Source: Nitzschia sp. pyKryTriq1
Taxonomy: Eukaryota; Bacillariophyta; Bacillariophyceae; Bacillariales; Bacillariaceae
Direction of reading: 5' to 3'
NCBI GenBank assembly: GCA_956465555.1
Contig: OY101130.1
Coordinates: 930,001-994,000, forward strand
Length of the DNA: 64,000 nucleotides
Notes under the pieces: generated by a model
The model's input: only the letters and a program-made list of their open reading frames with translations
Told to the model about the DNA's origin: nothing
Databases searched by the model: none
In this document: one piece after another, positions 50,532-61,601 of the stretch
Layout of the letters: each line of letters begins with the position of its first letter
How positions within the stretch are numbered: position 1 is the stretch's first letter
Made by a program: the position numbers and the translations under genes

Positions 50532-53500
50532 ATGGGCAAAAAAGACGAGGGCGGCAGTGGAACGGCCAATAATGTCTACATCCGCAGTGAGGAATTTGCG
50601 TGGGTTCCCGCTCGCTTGGTGGAACAAGACAAGGATACCGCAAAGGTGGCCATTCCGCAATACAAGGACGAAGAATTTATCGCAAGTGATGGCGGCGCGG
50701 CTGCCGTTGGATTCAAGTCGGCCGTAGTCAAGCTGAAGGACTACCAAGGACGGGCGCTGCCCTTGCAGAATACCGGAGCGGACGGGTGTCTCAAGGAAGT
50801 GGATGATATGGTCGATTTGCCCTATCTTCATGAGGTGAGTCATAACCAGTCAAGTCAATTCAAATCAAATCAAATCAATTCCATTCATGGATTCAGTAGC
50901 AGTTGGTCCATAGTGATGTGCTCCATAATATTTACGTCCTGCTGTCCAAACCAACTAACCAACCAACCAACAACTCACAAGTCACTTCCTTCCTCCATTT
51001 CACCTCCCACAGGCCGCCATTTTGTACAACTTGAAAAAGCGCCACTGCGATGGCAAACCCTATTCTCGCGTCGCCGATATCGTGATTGCCGTCAACCCCT
51101 ACCAATGGCTCACCGATCTCTACACAGACAAGGTCCGAATGCACTACGCGCAAAAGATCGTCTGGGACCAAAGCGACCAAGATCCCCGTATCGGATTGCC
51201 GCCCCACCTGTATGAAGTCTCCAGTTTGTGTTACAAGGGTTTGGCTATCAATCGGCAAAATCAGTCCATCCTAGTCAGTGGAGAAAGTGGGGCCGGAAAG
51301 ACGGAAACGGTCAAGATCTGCATGAACCACATTGCCACTGTACAACAGGATCCCGATGCCAAGGTACAGGGCGAATCGATGGTCGTCAAGAGGATTTTGG
51401 ATTCCAACCCCTTGTTGGAAGCCTTTGGAAATGCCAAGACGCGCCGCAACGATAACTCTTCAAGATTCGGAAAGTACATTATGCTTCAATTCCATCACAT
51501 TGACCCGAAGAAATCCGGCGATAAGCCTCGATCAGCCTTGGCCGGATCCACTTGTGAGGTCTACTTGTTGGAAAAGTCGCGAGTCGTCTTTCACGATGAA
51601 ACCGAACGTACCTACCACGCGTTTTACCAACTCTTGGCCGCACCCGACGATAAAAAGACGGAAATCTGGAAGGGATTGAAGGGTACCAAGAACGAATCCT
51701 TTGCCTACGTGGGCACGGCTCCCCATGTCTTGATTGACGGAAAGGAAGATTCGGCACACTTTGCAGATACCAACGCCGCTCTCGAGCTCATTGGTATCAA
51801 GGGCGATAAGTACATTACCTTGTGGCGGGCCATTTCCGCTTGTCTACAGCTTGGTAACTTGACCTTTGCGGCCAAGCCGGGTGATGAAGAACAAACGGTA
51901 ATTACCTCCAAAAAGGAATTCAAGGATTTGGCCGAATTGATTGGATGCGACATGGATATTCTTGAAAAGGCCTTTGTGGAACGTACCATCAAGACCCGTG
52001 GAGAGGAATACAAAGTTCCTCTCAAGTTTGATATCGCCAAGGAATCCGCCGATGCCTTTGCCAAGGAAATTTACGCCAAGACCTTTTTGTGGCTGGTCCG
52101 ATCCATTAATGACGCCACTTGTGCCGAGAACAATTATGCAGGCGGTACCAGTATCGACTATGGTTTGATCGGTTTGTTGGATATCTTTGGATTTGAATCC
52201 TTCCCTGTCAATGGATTCGAACAACTCTGTATCAACTACTGTAACGAAAAACTCCAACAAAAGTTCACACGAGATATCTTCCGAACCGTGCAGGAAGAGT
52301 ACAAGGCAGAAGGCCTCAACTTGGACGACATCAAATACGATGACAACTCGGATGTCTTGGACTTGATCGAAGGAAAACTCGGTATCATCAAGCAACTAAA
52401 CGAAGAATGCGTCCGTCCCAAGGGTAACGACCAAGCCTTTGTCAGTAAGGCTCTACAATCCAACAAGACCGTCCCTTGTTTGATCCAAAAGAGTACCTTC
52501 ACTCGCATTGAGTTCGGTATCCATCACTACGCCGGTGCTGTCATTTACAAGGCTCAAGACTTTGTGATCCGTAACACGGATACGCTCCCGAGCGACATGC
52601 AAGCCGCAGCCAAGCTCTGCACGAACGAGATCATTTCCAAGCACTTGGAAAACAACAAGTCATCCAACTTGGGCGGCAAGAGTGAAGAAGCTGCCACCAC
52701 GCGAGGCCCGCCAAAACGTGCCAAGAGTAATCTTACGGCAGATACAGTGATGACCCAATTCAAGAATCAATTGACCAACTTGATGAAGGGCCTGAACGAG
52801 ACCCAATCTCGCTACGTCCGTTGCGTCAAGCCCAACACTTTAAAGCGAAAACTGATGATGCAACACATCACTACCATGGAACAGCTTCGATGCGCTGGTG
52901 TGGTTGCTGCTGTGTTGATTTCTCGTTCCGCCTACCCCTCCAAGCTGTTCCATGCCGAAGTGGTCAAGCGATATGGTATGCTAAATGAGGGCAGGCCCAA
53001 GAATGGTTACCCCGACGTAAAGTCAGAGTGCGAAGACATTTGTAAGAAGAAGCTCAAACACTTGGAAACCACTAACAAGGCTGGAAATGTCCAATCTGGT
53101 TTTGCCATGGGTAAGACCCGTGCCTACTTCCGTTCCGGGTGCTTGGAGTTCCTGGAGTCGGAGCGCGCCAAGATTTGGGACAAGTGGGCCGTCAAAATCC
53201 AACGACCTGCTCGTGGTTTCATTGTGCGTCGACGAATCTTGCGCGAAAAGTATGCCAAGTTTGCGGAAGCTGTCATCCCAGTCCAAAGTCTCTTCCGTTT
53301 GGTCATTGCCAAGAAGAAGAGAGCGACTGCAGCGAAGGATAAGAAGCGAATGAAGCGCATGGGCAAAAAGTCCAAGAAGGCCGCCGTTCGTATCCAAGCA
53401 GTTGTACGTGGCTTCATTCAACGTCCCAAGTACCGAGAGGCGTTGGTAAGGAAGAAGGAAGAACAAGATATGGCCAATCAATTGAACAAGATGAAAGACA

Positions 53501-54186
53501 AGTTGTCCGAGGCCGAAGAACAGCGCAAGCGCGATTTGGAAGATGCCAAGTTCCAGTTCGAACAAGAAATGGAAGAATACAAGGAGAAGCTTGAAGATCA
53601 GCTTCGTGCCGAAGCCGAGAAGCAGAACAAGTCGGCTCAACAACAGACATTGATTGACGAGAGTGGAAAGATTATCGAGTACTTGCGAAAAGAGAATATG
53701 AAGCTCCGAACACAGTGCGAGAGCATGAAGCGAGACTACAAGTCGCTGAAGGAGAACAACGCTCGATTGATGGAGGCCAATGCCTCCGCCAGCAACTCCT
53801 TCAACCAGCTGAACGAGCACGCCAAGGGCTTGAACGGAACCAACGCACGATTGATCAAGAATGTTGACACCTACAAGAAGCAGTTGGTGAAGATGAAGGA
53901 GGATTTGAAGAATCGTCAAGCTTTCTACCTCGCCGAAGCGCATGCTCGTGTGGCCTACCAGAAGACTTTGGCACGTATTGTCGCCCAAGTCCAAGATAAG
54001 TCAAGGGATGCTCAGCTCGTCGAGGATGTGGTTATCTGGGCCTTGGAGTGCGAGGCGGAAGCCAAGAGTGAACGTGCGGCATTGGAGAATGCCGGACAGC
54101 AGGCACCGCCTGGTGGCTTGGCTGCGGCCCCTGCCAAGAAGTCGCACAAGCCAACTGACTCGGACTCCGATTCGGATTCCGATTAG
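50532..54186 (+). CDS. Unconventional myosin heavy chain
   Basis: Exons are 50532-50834 and 51013-54186 (178-bp GT-AG intron, phase 0), giving about 1158 aa. The N-terminal SH3-like part is followed by the motor with P-loop GESGAGKT (about 191-198), switch I NDNSSRFGK, switch II LLDIFGFESF, and the actin-binding/relay region (VRCVKPN, RCAGV, FFR-like YFRSGCLEFLE). The neck has three IQ motifs: VKIQRPARGFIVRRR, IPVQSLFRLVIAKKK and VRIQAVVRGFIQRPK. A coiled coil of about 250 residues follows, then a short helical tail ending in a Ser-Asp repeat. It is an actin motor for vesicle or organelle movement, or gliding in a raphid diatom. The diatom-specific class was not determined. Confidence 0.93.
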
Positions 54187-54476
54187 CGAATGGCCAGCAA
54201 CCGCAACGCCAACTCGACACAACAAATGGACACTATTCTTGTGACTTGTGTAATAGAGAATAAGGATCGAATACTATTGAAACAACTTTAATTTATTTGG
54301 ACTGCATGTCTCTAATAGTACTGAGGGATTTACTTTACTGAATTACTCTACTACGAGTAGAGCTTGATCGATATATGCATCCACAATCCACAAGAGACAT
54401 ATTTGCGCGTGTGATACCTGTATTATGATTTTCTAATGCTCCATACCCCCACATTTTGGTTCTTCAAATCAGTATA

Positions 54477-56156
54477 CTACTTGGAAGGAGGAAGCTTTGC
54501 CCCTTTGGACAGATTGCAATCTCGGTGGGTCAGTTGCGCATTCGCGGGCACAGTTTGACCACCCTGGCTGTGTGGGACAATATGATCAATGTGAGCGTAG
54601 TCTCCAGAATTCAACCGAGTACGATCCATGCTCTGCTTGCATATTCCACAAAGGCCCTTCTGATTGATGTAGAGTGCATGTGCCATTTCCCTGGGAAAGG
54701 ACCGCTTCATGTCGAGATTCACAACTTTTGGCTCCTGGTCGATGGCAGAAGAAATAAGTCGCTTCAGCTCTTCCTTTCGCAAAAGAAACCTCTTTTTGTC
54801 AGTCCTTTCGTCCGAAAAGAGGTCAGACTGCAGACTGGCTTGATAAGCTTTGAGAATCCGATCTTTGGCCTGGGTGAACATGACCGGACTGGAAACCAAC
54901 AAGAGCTCCGCAATGGCGGCATATTTCGCATCCCACATGGTAGGCGACGGAAACGCACTAATATCCTTCTTTCGAAAGGCCATGGCACCAAAGACATCCG
55001 AAGCAACCCGAAGAATCCTTTCGAACTCTTGCCTGTTTTCTTGGATTCTTTCGTCGGCTTTCTGTTTGTCTTTAAGATTTTGTTCGTAACCGCTAGCACT
55101 CGCATATTCCAATTCGTTGTTAGGGAATTTCTCTCTGCCGTCTTTGGCGTTGAATCTCTCACCATTCTGGCGAAAGGCAAAAGCTCGAAGTATCATCTCC
55201 CCATCCGAGTCTTCCTTGCATATTTGGTATGATCCAGATAGATATGCCTTGGGATCTCGAACCATGTGGAAGTGCTTGCTATCTCGCCTGAGCTCATCGA
55301 TCATCTTCATGTAGGGTCCATGGTAGACAGCTCGCCGGATTTGTTGGGAATTGAGGCGCTCACCGCCCGAGTTGATATCTTGATACACTTCAAAAACGTC
55401 AAATTTGGACGTGTTGAGTGGAATGGTCACGTAGGGGATCTTGTATATCTGAAAGGCTTGTTTGCGTTCCTCTGACAGATCATCGAATGCCAAGCCATTC
55501 AAAATCTCATAATGTTTATCCAGCTTGGACAGGTACTTTAGCCGGGGGATATCTTGCTTCATTTTGTCCCGCAGATGGCCATCGGTTGGCAGCTTCGCTC
55601 CATTTCGGTTCATGTAAAATCCCAAAAGGGTCAAGAGTCGCTGCTTTCCATCGACAACTTCCAGAGTGCCCTTCTTCACTTCATGTAGAACGACCGGCGG
55701 CACGAAGCGGTTGCACAAGACGGTGGCAATCAGACGAGATGCGTGTTTAGAGGACCAAACGTATTGACGCTGATAGTCGGGGAAAAGGTTCAATTCGCCT
55801 CTCACCACCATGGTTGCCATGTCGGCGAGATCCTTTTGAGTGGTTCCAAGACCGTAGAGAACGTTGCTTTCCAAGTCTTTCAGCGCCTCTTCTCGTTGGT
55901 CTGCGGTACTCGTAGTAGGTTCGCCATCGCCATCGGTCTTGTCGTCGCCAGTAGTACTATGGAATCGAGCCGTACCGGATACCCTTGATCCAGAAATTGT
56001 TAACATAGTACCAAAGGAAGAACGTCTCGAACTGATGCATGACCCTCCAGCAGTATATATAGCAGCCGAATAAGTTCCTACTCCATGACCAAGAAGCCGC
56101 CGCGAAATTGGGGACATCGCCGCTGAGAAAACTTGATGATGACTTCTCATGATCAT
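54477..56156 (-). CDS. DUF262-HNH (GmrSD/SspE-like) protein with mitochondrial-type presequence
   Basis: 559 aa, no intron. Residues about 95-300 form a DUF262 domain: YQRQYVW (about 129-135), LEVVDGKQRLLTLLGF (DGKQR at 169-173, where the family has DGQQR) and FEVYQDINSGGERLNSQQIR. A helical middle follows. The last 58 residues are an HNH endonuclease motif: CGIC at 503-506, HIDHIVPHSQGG, then NAQLTHRDCNLSKG. In bacteria, DUF262 proteins with nuclease ends are type IV restriction enzymes or phage-defence factors that use NTPs and attack modified DNA. The first 70 residues (RSHHQVFSAAMSPISRRLL to VSGTARFHSTT) are rich in Arg, Ser and Ala without acids, like a mitochondrial presequence. Bacterial origin and organelle import are inferred. 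Confidence 0.85.
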   Translation of the reverse strand: MIMRSHHQVFSAAMSPISRRLLGHGVGTYSAAIYTAGGSCISSRRSSFGTMLTISGSRVSGTARFHSTTGDDKTDGDGEPTTSTADQREEALKDLESNVLYGLGTTQKDLADMATMVVRGELNLFPDYQRQYVWSSKHASRLIATVLCNRFVPPVVLHEVKKGTLEVVDGKQRLLTLLGFYMNRNGAKLPTDGHLRDKMKQDIPRLKYLSKLDKHYEILNGLAFDDLSEERKQAFQIYKIPYVTIPLNTSKFDVFEVYQDINSGGERLNSQQIRRAVYHGPYMKMIDELRRDSKHFHMVRDPKAYLSGSYQICKEDSDGEMILRAFAFRQNGERFNAKDGREKFPNNELEYASASGYEQNLKDKQKADERIQENRQEFERILRVASDVFGAMAFRKKDISAFPSPTMWDAKYAAIAELLLVSSPVMFTQAKDRILKAYQASLQSDLFSDERTDKKRFLLRKEELKRLISSAIDQEPKVVNLDMKRSFPREMAHALYINQKGLCGICKQSMDRTRLNSGDYAHIDHIVPHSQGGQTVPANAQLTHRDCNLSKGAKLPPSK

Positions 56157-57829
56157 GAGGAGGAGGATGCTGATGCCGATGCCGACAACAAAAGAAACAA
56201 TAACGTCCGGTTCTTGTAGTTCCTGAAGAATCAGATGTCAACCGCAATCGAACGTGGAGGAGTCGATGAGACTGCATTGCGCCAGCATTTTACAATACGA
56301 CTAGCCTCACGGTGGGCGTCGTCCACGCTGGAAAAAAATGATGCTCACCACAACGGACAGTCACGTTTCCAACGACGAAGAAGAACGGAACTGCCTCTTC
56401 TCAAAATCCCACGTGTGATTATACACCGAGGAGATGCAAAGTGCTGTTGATTCTTCTCTATCGCATCGTGGACCGCGTTTGTGTTGCACCATGCGCATGC
56501 ACGGGTATGGGGCTGGAGTAGTAGCATATGTATGAATGCATATACTCTGGAGAGAGAGGGAGGGATGATACGTGAGTACTTATACTTGTCCATCCATCCA
56601 TCATCCATTCTATTATCCCCTCTCGCTTGATCGACCCTTTCGCTTCGATGGATGTCCGAGTGAGAGCTTGGGAAGTGCATGCTGGTGCTGCTGGTGCTGC
56701 TGTTGGAATTCTCAATTGAACTTCCTTTCTTTCACTCCCAAAAATGCAGGCAGAGGTTCAAACGCCACCATATTGCGTGTACGAATGAAAATAGTACCTA
56801 TAAAACCGAAGACCGATGGGTCGTGCAACTGCAAGTGTCGTACTTGTATCGGTTTGTAGTAGTAGTAGGTTTCTCTTTTTTGTTGTCTTGCTCTCGAGAG
56901 CGAAGAATTGTCGCTTCGTGAATGGAAATATGCCAAAGCCGCGATAAGATGGAGAACAACGCATCCAGACCAGAACCGCGAACAACGCATCCAGCCAGAC
57001 CAGAACCGCAACACCATCAATCGTGTGGATGATCTCACCAGTTATAGCAGTGCCAAGAGCGAGCTTCTCATCAATCACGAGTCTCGTTGTCAGACAATAA
57101 TGTCATGCTGGCGGGCTGCGTGGCTGGTGGCCACCGATTTATCCTGAATTCCCATCGTTAATGGTGTCTCACCGCCGAAATGGTTTCTCTTCGCAATTGA
57201 TTATTTTTTAGCGTGTGGGTTGTCTTCGCTGTATTCGCTTTCGCAGGAGCACAATGGTCTCAGACGTCCGCAATCAGAACCCATTGAGTTTTCGTCTGGA
57301 AATACTGCATGCGTGGTCGGTTTCGTTCTCATTCACCACCATTAGCAGCAAAATCCGAATTGCGTTAAATGAATGTGGGTATCGAGTCACGATGTCACAC
57401 CGCCGAAAAGTCTCGTTGTTACTTATATCAAAAGTTATATGCCGTGTTATGTTTGTTCAACTCGACATGTCGATCCATAAGACGAGTAAATAATGAAAGT
57501 GACGTTGATCTTGAAGTTCAAGGATTCGAGTTCGTACGAATAAGACATAAATATGAACAGAGCATGTCCAGGCATATCATCACCCGCTTTACTGGATGTT
57601 GGAAACTAATTTCCTCCGCAAGCACGCACGCGGAGGTGTTTCGCTTCCACCACGCTCATATCCACACATCATACAGAAACATCATCACATTTCACAACAT
57701 GATCCAAACATAAAATTCGGTTCACAAAAGCTGCATTGATGGAGTTGTCATAAAAACAAATCTCCCAAAACACCAAACGATTGCAATCGTAAAAACAAAC
57801 ATCAAATTACCAATAAAGTATATATCACA
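56157..57829. other. Spacer, no gene recognised
   Basis: Open frames such as 57369-57713 have no features. The stretch includes the promoter side of the DUF262-HNH gene, CATC repeats (about 56590-56610), a tandem 26/30-bp repeat at 56954-57009 (GAACAACGCATCCAG...ACCAGAACCGC), and the promoter of the surface protein gene, with a TATATCAC word just before 57830. Confidence 0.5.
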
Positions 57830-59025
57830 ATGAAGTTTTTGACCCACAGACCTTCTGTCATGGCTCTACTGGCTATGATCATCCTCAGCACCGTCCACAC
57901 AAGCCTCGGAGCGACTCAGGTAAGAAAGAACCTGGAAGATACACTGAAACTGGATAGGGTGATCGCAATCCATTATCATCCATCCATCCATCCATCCATC
58001 TTGCGTGATACTCATTATCTGATTCGATTCGTTCATTATTTGTATAGCTCACAAGAGATATGAATGAGGTGACTGTCACATCTCGTGACTCTAATGGTAT
58101 GCCATTGAGTATCACCATTGGATATGTATCCGATAGTTTCGGTGCCCTGGAAACCTCTTCTACCAGCGACAAGGCTTCCATTTCGTGGAGCATGACGGAA
58201 GGGAACGAGTTTTATGACTCGTCTACTACCACTCCAGGCACCTTGACGATTGACAGTGATACCCAGTTTACCATCGACCTAGACCGAAACAGTTTCGTTC
58301 CTTCCGTGGCAGATTACACCATTGAATTGAAATTTGTACTCACCTTCAACAATAACGGAGTGGATTTTGTAATGGATGAACATTCGTACCGATTCAATGT
58401 CAATGTGGCCGGTCTCGCTAGTACGACAGTGGTTTCTACAGCAGTGGCTGTCATTCTGGAACAACTGGATCCTGTTGTCTCTTATGGAGATGACATTGTC
58501 CTCCGAGCCACCATTGCTGCTGCTACCGCTGCTGACAGTAAAGACTTCAACGTCCGCCATTCTCTTCGTGGACTCAGCACTGTGAGTGAAGAGTCAGCAG
58601 AACAACAACCACAAGAAGAAGAAGAAGCTTCAATTTGGTTGGATGAAACACAACCCATCATTGCTTCTGTGGATGGATTTGACTACATTTGGCCCAGTGA
58701 TGCGGTCCATACCTCCTATGTCGTATCCTCCAAGACTGGAATTCCTACGGCGGTCGAAATTATTTTGACCAATGTCCCCGACAGTATTTTTGATTTGGGA
58801 TCGGTCAATGTACAAATGCCTATTCACTACCGAGACCACAACAGCAACAACAACAGCAACAACAGTCAGCAAGATGAAGTCAACACGCTCCTACAGCTTG
58901 TTGCCAAGGTTGATTTTGAAAGCAGCAGCAACACATCCTATTCTTCTGGCGCATCGTCCTTGGCGACCGCAGTATCCATGATGGCTGCTGCCGCTGCTGG
59001 CGTTCTGCTCTCTTCCATCCTATGA
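57830..59025 (+). CDS. Secreted or surface protein with C-terminal hydrophobic tail
   Basis: Exons are 57830-57919 and 58048-59025 (GT-AG, phase 0), giving about 355 aa. Exon 1 is exactly the signal peptide (MALLAMIILSTVHTSLG core). The mature part begins LTRDMNEVTVTSRDSNGMPL and looks beta-rich: alternating Thr/Val/Ile strands, few Lys, almost no Cys. Near residue 185 is a charged Glu/Gln loop, and near 295 an Asn/Ser tract. The end (SGASSLATAVSMMAAAAAGVL followed by LSSIL) is a hydrophobic C-terminus with no charged residues after it, as in GPI-anchor signals. A cell-surface location is inferred; no domain is recognised. CATC repeats occur in the intron. Confidence 0.75.
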
Positions 59026-59265
59026 GTACTACTGTTGTGATCCTCTTTTCCTACTGTATACAACATACACACACTCGAAGAATTTTGTACCCACTTCTAC
59101 TATTACTCAGTTTCATTGTTCCTATTACCTGATGAGGATGATTGAATCAGCATCATCATGGTGCGGCAACAAAAAATGATCTGATTGATACATTATTATA
59201 GCATTGTACATACGAACTAACTTCGATCTACTATAATTCAATTTCAATTTTATAAAAAAAACACC

Positions 59266-60948
59266 TCAATAGAGCAAATTGGCGACTACTTGTCGACCTT
59301 TGTTCTTTGTCTTTGCCATTGCTGTTCGCACTGGCTGATCTTTCTTGGATAGTACATCAGTGCATGTATGAGTACTAGTAGAAGTAGCACCATCCTCTTG
59401 TCGTTGTTGGTTTGATTGTCTCATAGATTCGAGTGCGCGAAAGACATCTTCGTCCATGGAAAAGGGGAAAAGGGGAGCTACTGGGGCGACGATATCAGTG
59501 TTGGTGGTGGCTGTTCCAGAAGCCTTGTTGTCGGGATGATGATTCTTGGTTGTGCTGCTTCTAATAGACGTGATGATCATGCTGCTGGTGGGGGGCTGTA
59601 CATCCCAAAGTTGCGGTCGCATCATCGTCATCATGGCCAATGATGATGATGCTAGAAAAACAGCAGCAGCCGCTCCAACAACACTGCTAGTCGCCCAGTG
59701 TCTGCTCAGTTGCTTGTTGGACTTTTCTTCGACGATAGTAAGAGTAGTAGTCGGATCATGGGTAGATGATGACGATGACGACTCTTCAAAGAAGAACTGG
59801 AACGCTTGAGTTGGGGATACTCCAAAGCAAGAGTCAGCACAGCACAGGATGCTGCTGCTGGTGGCATCATGATGATGGTGGGAGGGGGGGGAGTCCGACG
59901 ACCTGGGTGATAGAAAATCCACGTCGGACAAATCAGCATCATCATTGCAGTCCTCTTCACCTCGAATTTGCAATACATGCGGTTGCTGGTTCTGGAGGAT
60001 GGTCGATCCCAATTGTGCCGCATATGCTACGAGGAACTCTTCGCTCGACGATTCTTCGCCAAAGTAGTGTTTGGAGGCTTCTTCCAAGAGTGTTCCATTC
60101 AAGATCGTATAGGCAACGGAAGGAACATAGATATACTGACACGAGGGAACATCATAGTATCTCTTTTGGTAGGCCACTCGATGGGCGGCAATCCCCAAGG
60201 CTTCAATCGCTTCGGGTTCCAATTCATCACGTTGTAGTCGTCCTCCTCCACCTTGTTCTGCTTCCTCCATTTTCATTTGGGCAGCAGTGGCTTGCACCAG
60301 AGCATCCAATTCTCTTTGAATGAGCTCCTTTCGCAGCTGCCGGTCCTTCTCTTGGTCAGTTTGTTCTTCCTCGACCGCATCTTCGAGGTCTTCTAGGAAT
60401 CTTGGCGTCAAGAGAGTTTCCAGCTCATCTCGCGAAAAGTAGTATTGCTGCTGCTGCTGCTGCTGACTTGACTGGCTTGTTCTTGTTTCCACTTTCAAAG
60501 CGTAAATAGCATTCATTGATTCTTCTGCTTCTTCTTCATCATCATCATGATCATAGGATGCCACGGTCTCAATCGCTGGTGGTGCTGTACGTGTACTGTC
60601 GGAGCACTGAATCTCCACTTGGAACGTGGTACGAGTACTACCCATGCTCGCAGTGGAAGTAGGAGATACGGAGGAGGCCGCAGTGAAAGTCGACTCGTAC
60701 GAAGCCACGGCTTGAATGTCGGGCAGCTCATCATCATCATCATCATCGTTGCTGTTGTTGTTGTTTTGGAAGAACTTTCGAGCAGCCGCCCTTCGCGACT
60801 TCGTTTTGTCGCTCGAGCAAAAGATCGGGTCGCAATCTCCATCAAATGCTGATACCGGTACTTGTGCGGCGGTAGCAGCAGCAGCAGCGTCGTTGTTGTT
60901 GGTAGGGGTGTGGTTTTCCTGGTGGTTTCGTGGTCGAAAGAGCATCAT
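59266..60948 (-). CDS. Hypothetical acidic protein with one membrane helix
   Basis: 560 aa, no intron, ATG at 60948. Asn, Asp, Gln and Ser tracts are frequent. Charged helices lie in the middle (YYFSRDELETLLTPRFLEDL, then EKDRQLRKELIQRELDALVQ), followed by a more conserved-looking block, GIAAHRVAYQKRYYDVPSCQ continuing YIYVPSVAYTILNG. One hydrophobic segment (SVVGAAAAVFLASSSLAMM) near residue 440 could be a transmembrane helix, leaving about 100 residues after it. No family is recognised. Confidence 0.6.
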   Translation of the reverse strand: MMLFRPRNHQENHTPTNNNDAAAAATAAQVPVSAFDGDCDPIFCSSDKTKSRRAAARKFFQNNNNSNDDDDDDELPDIQAVASYESTFTAASSVSPTSTASMGSTRTTFQVEIQCSDSTRTAPPAIETVASYDHDDDEEEAEESMNAIYALKVETRTSQSSQQQQQQQYYFSRDELETLLTPRFLEDLEDAVEEEQTDQEKDRQLRKELIQRELDALVQATAAQMKMEEAEQGGGGRLQRDELEPEAIEALGIAAHRVAYQKRYYDVPSCQYIYVPSVAYTILNGTLLEEASKHYFGEESSSEEFLVAYAAQLGSTILQNQQPHVLQIRGEEDCNDDADLSDVDFLSPRSSDSPPSHHHHDATSSSILCCADSCFGVSPTQAFQFFFEESSSSSSTHDPTTTLTIVEEKSNKQLSRHWATSSVVGAAAAVFLASSSLAMMTMMRPQLWDVQPPTSSMIITSIRSSTTKNHHPDNKASGTATTNTDIVAPVAPLFPFSMDEDVFRALESMRQSNQQRQEDGATSTSTHTCTDVLSKKDQPVRTAMAKTKNKGRQVVANLLY

Positions 60949-61601
60949 GGTCGGTAGACTAGGTAGGCCTCTAGTACTGGTAGTGATACGGTATGGGGGA
61001 TGGGGGTAATGGTGTCAAGAGGTGAAAGACTTCTTTTATGAATATTATTCGTAATTCTATTATTGCAATCGATGCGGCGGAGTAGATCTTTTGGTGATGC
61101 TGATGATGATGATGATGACGATGTATCATTTTTTCAAACTTTGACGGTGCACGGTGCGATATTTTTAGCGCTAACGGATTTGAATTTATCGACTCATTCG
61201 ATTGCTGGATAAATCTTACTGATTTTATGTATCACAGACAGACGCCCGTCAGTCTGTCGCCAGTCCCAGTCACTAGTCGAAGTCAGTCACCAGTCAATAA
61301 GTTCAACCATGGTACCAGCGAACACCGCTGACCCTCGCAAATTCCATCCCCGAAAATTCCATTCTGGTCAGACGAGTCGTGATTAATGTAGTAGTGCAAA
61401 TTTGAAAATCTGAAATCTGGAATCTGCCCCCAAATTCTGAGCCCCAAATAAATATGCTATCACGAATAATCCTCACGAGCGAGAAAACCACAACAAAGTA
61501 CGCATACTGTAGTCTATCGGTACGCAAAGTACAACTCTCTCGTCATCGCTCACGCATCCCGCATCATATATTCATCAAGACACAAAAGACACGCATTGAC
61601 C
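60949..61601. promoter_or_regulatory. Divergent spacer, no gene seen
   Basis: Lies between the starts of two divergent genes. GATGATGATGAC repeats occur near 61095-61120. CAGTC words recur near 61240-61290. No coding frame is convincing. Confidence 0.45.

Noticed and set aside
54477-56156. Bacterial contamination as the source of the DUF262-HNH gene
   Set aside because: It lies between an intron-containing myosin and a spliced surface protein gene and has a eukaryote-type targeting sequence, so it appears integrated; long-read confirmation would still be useful.
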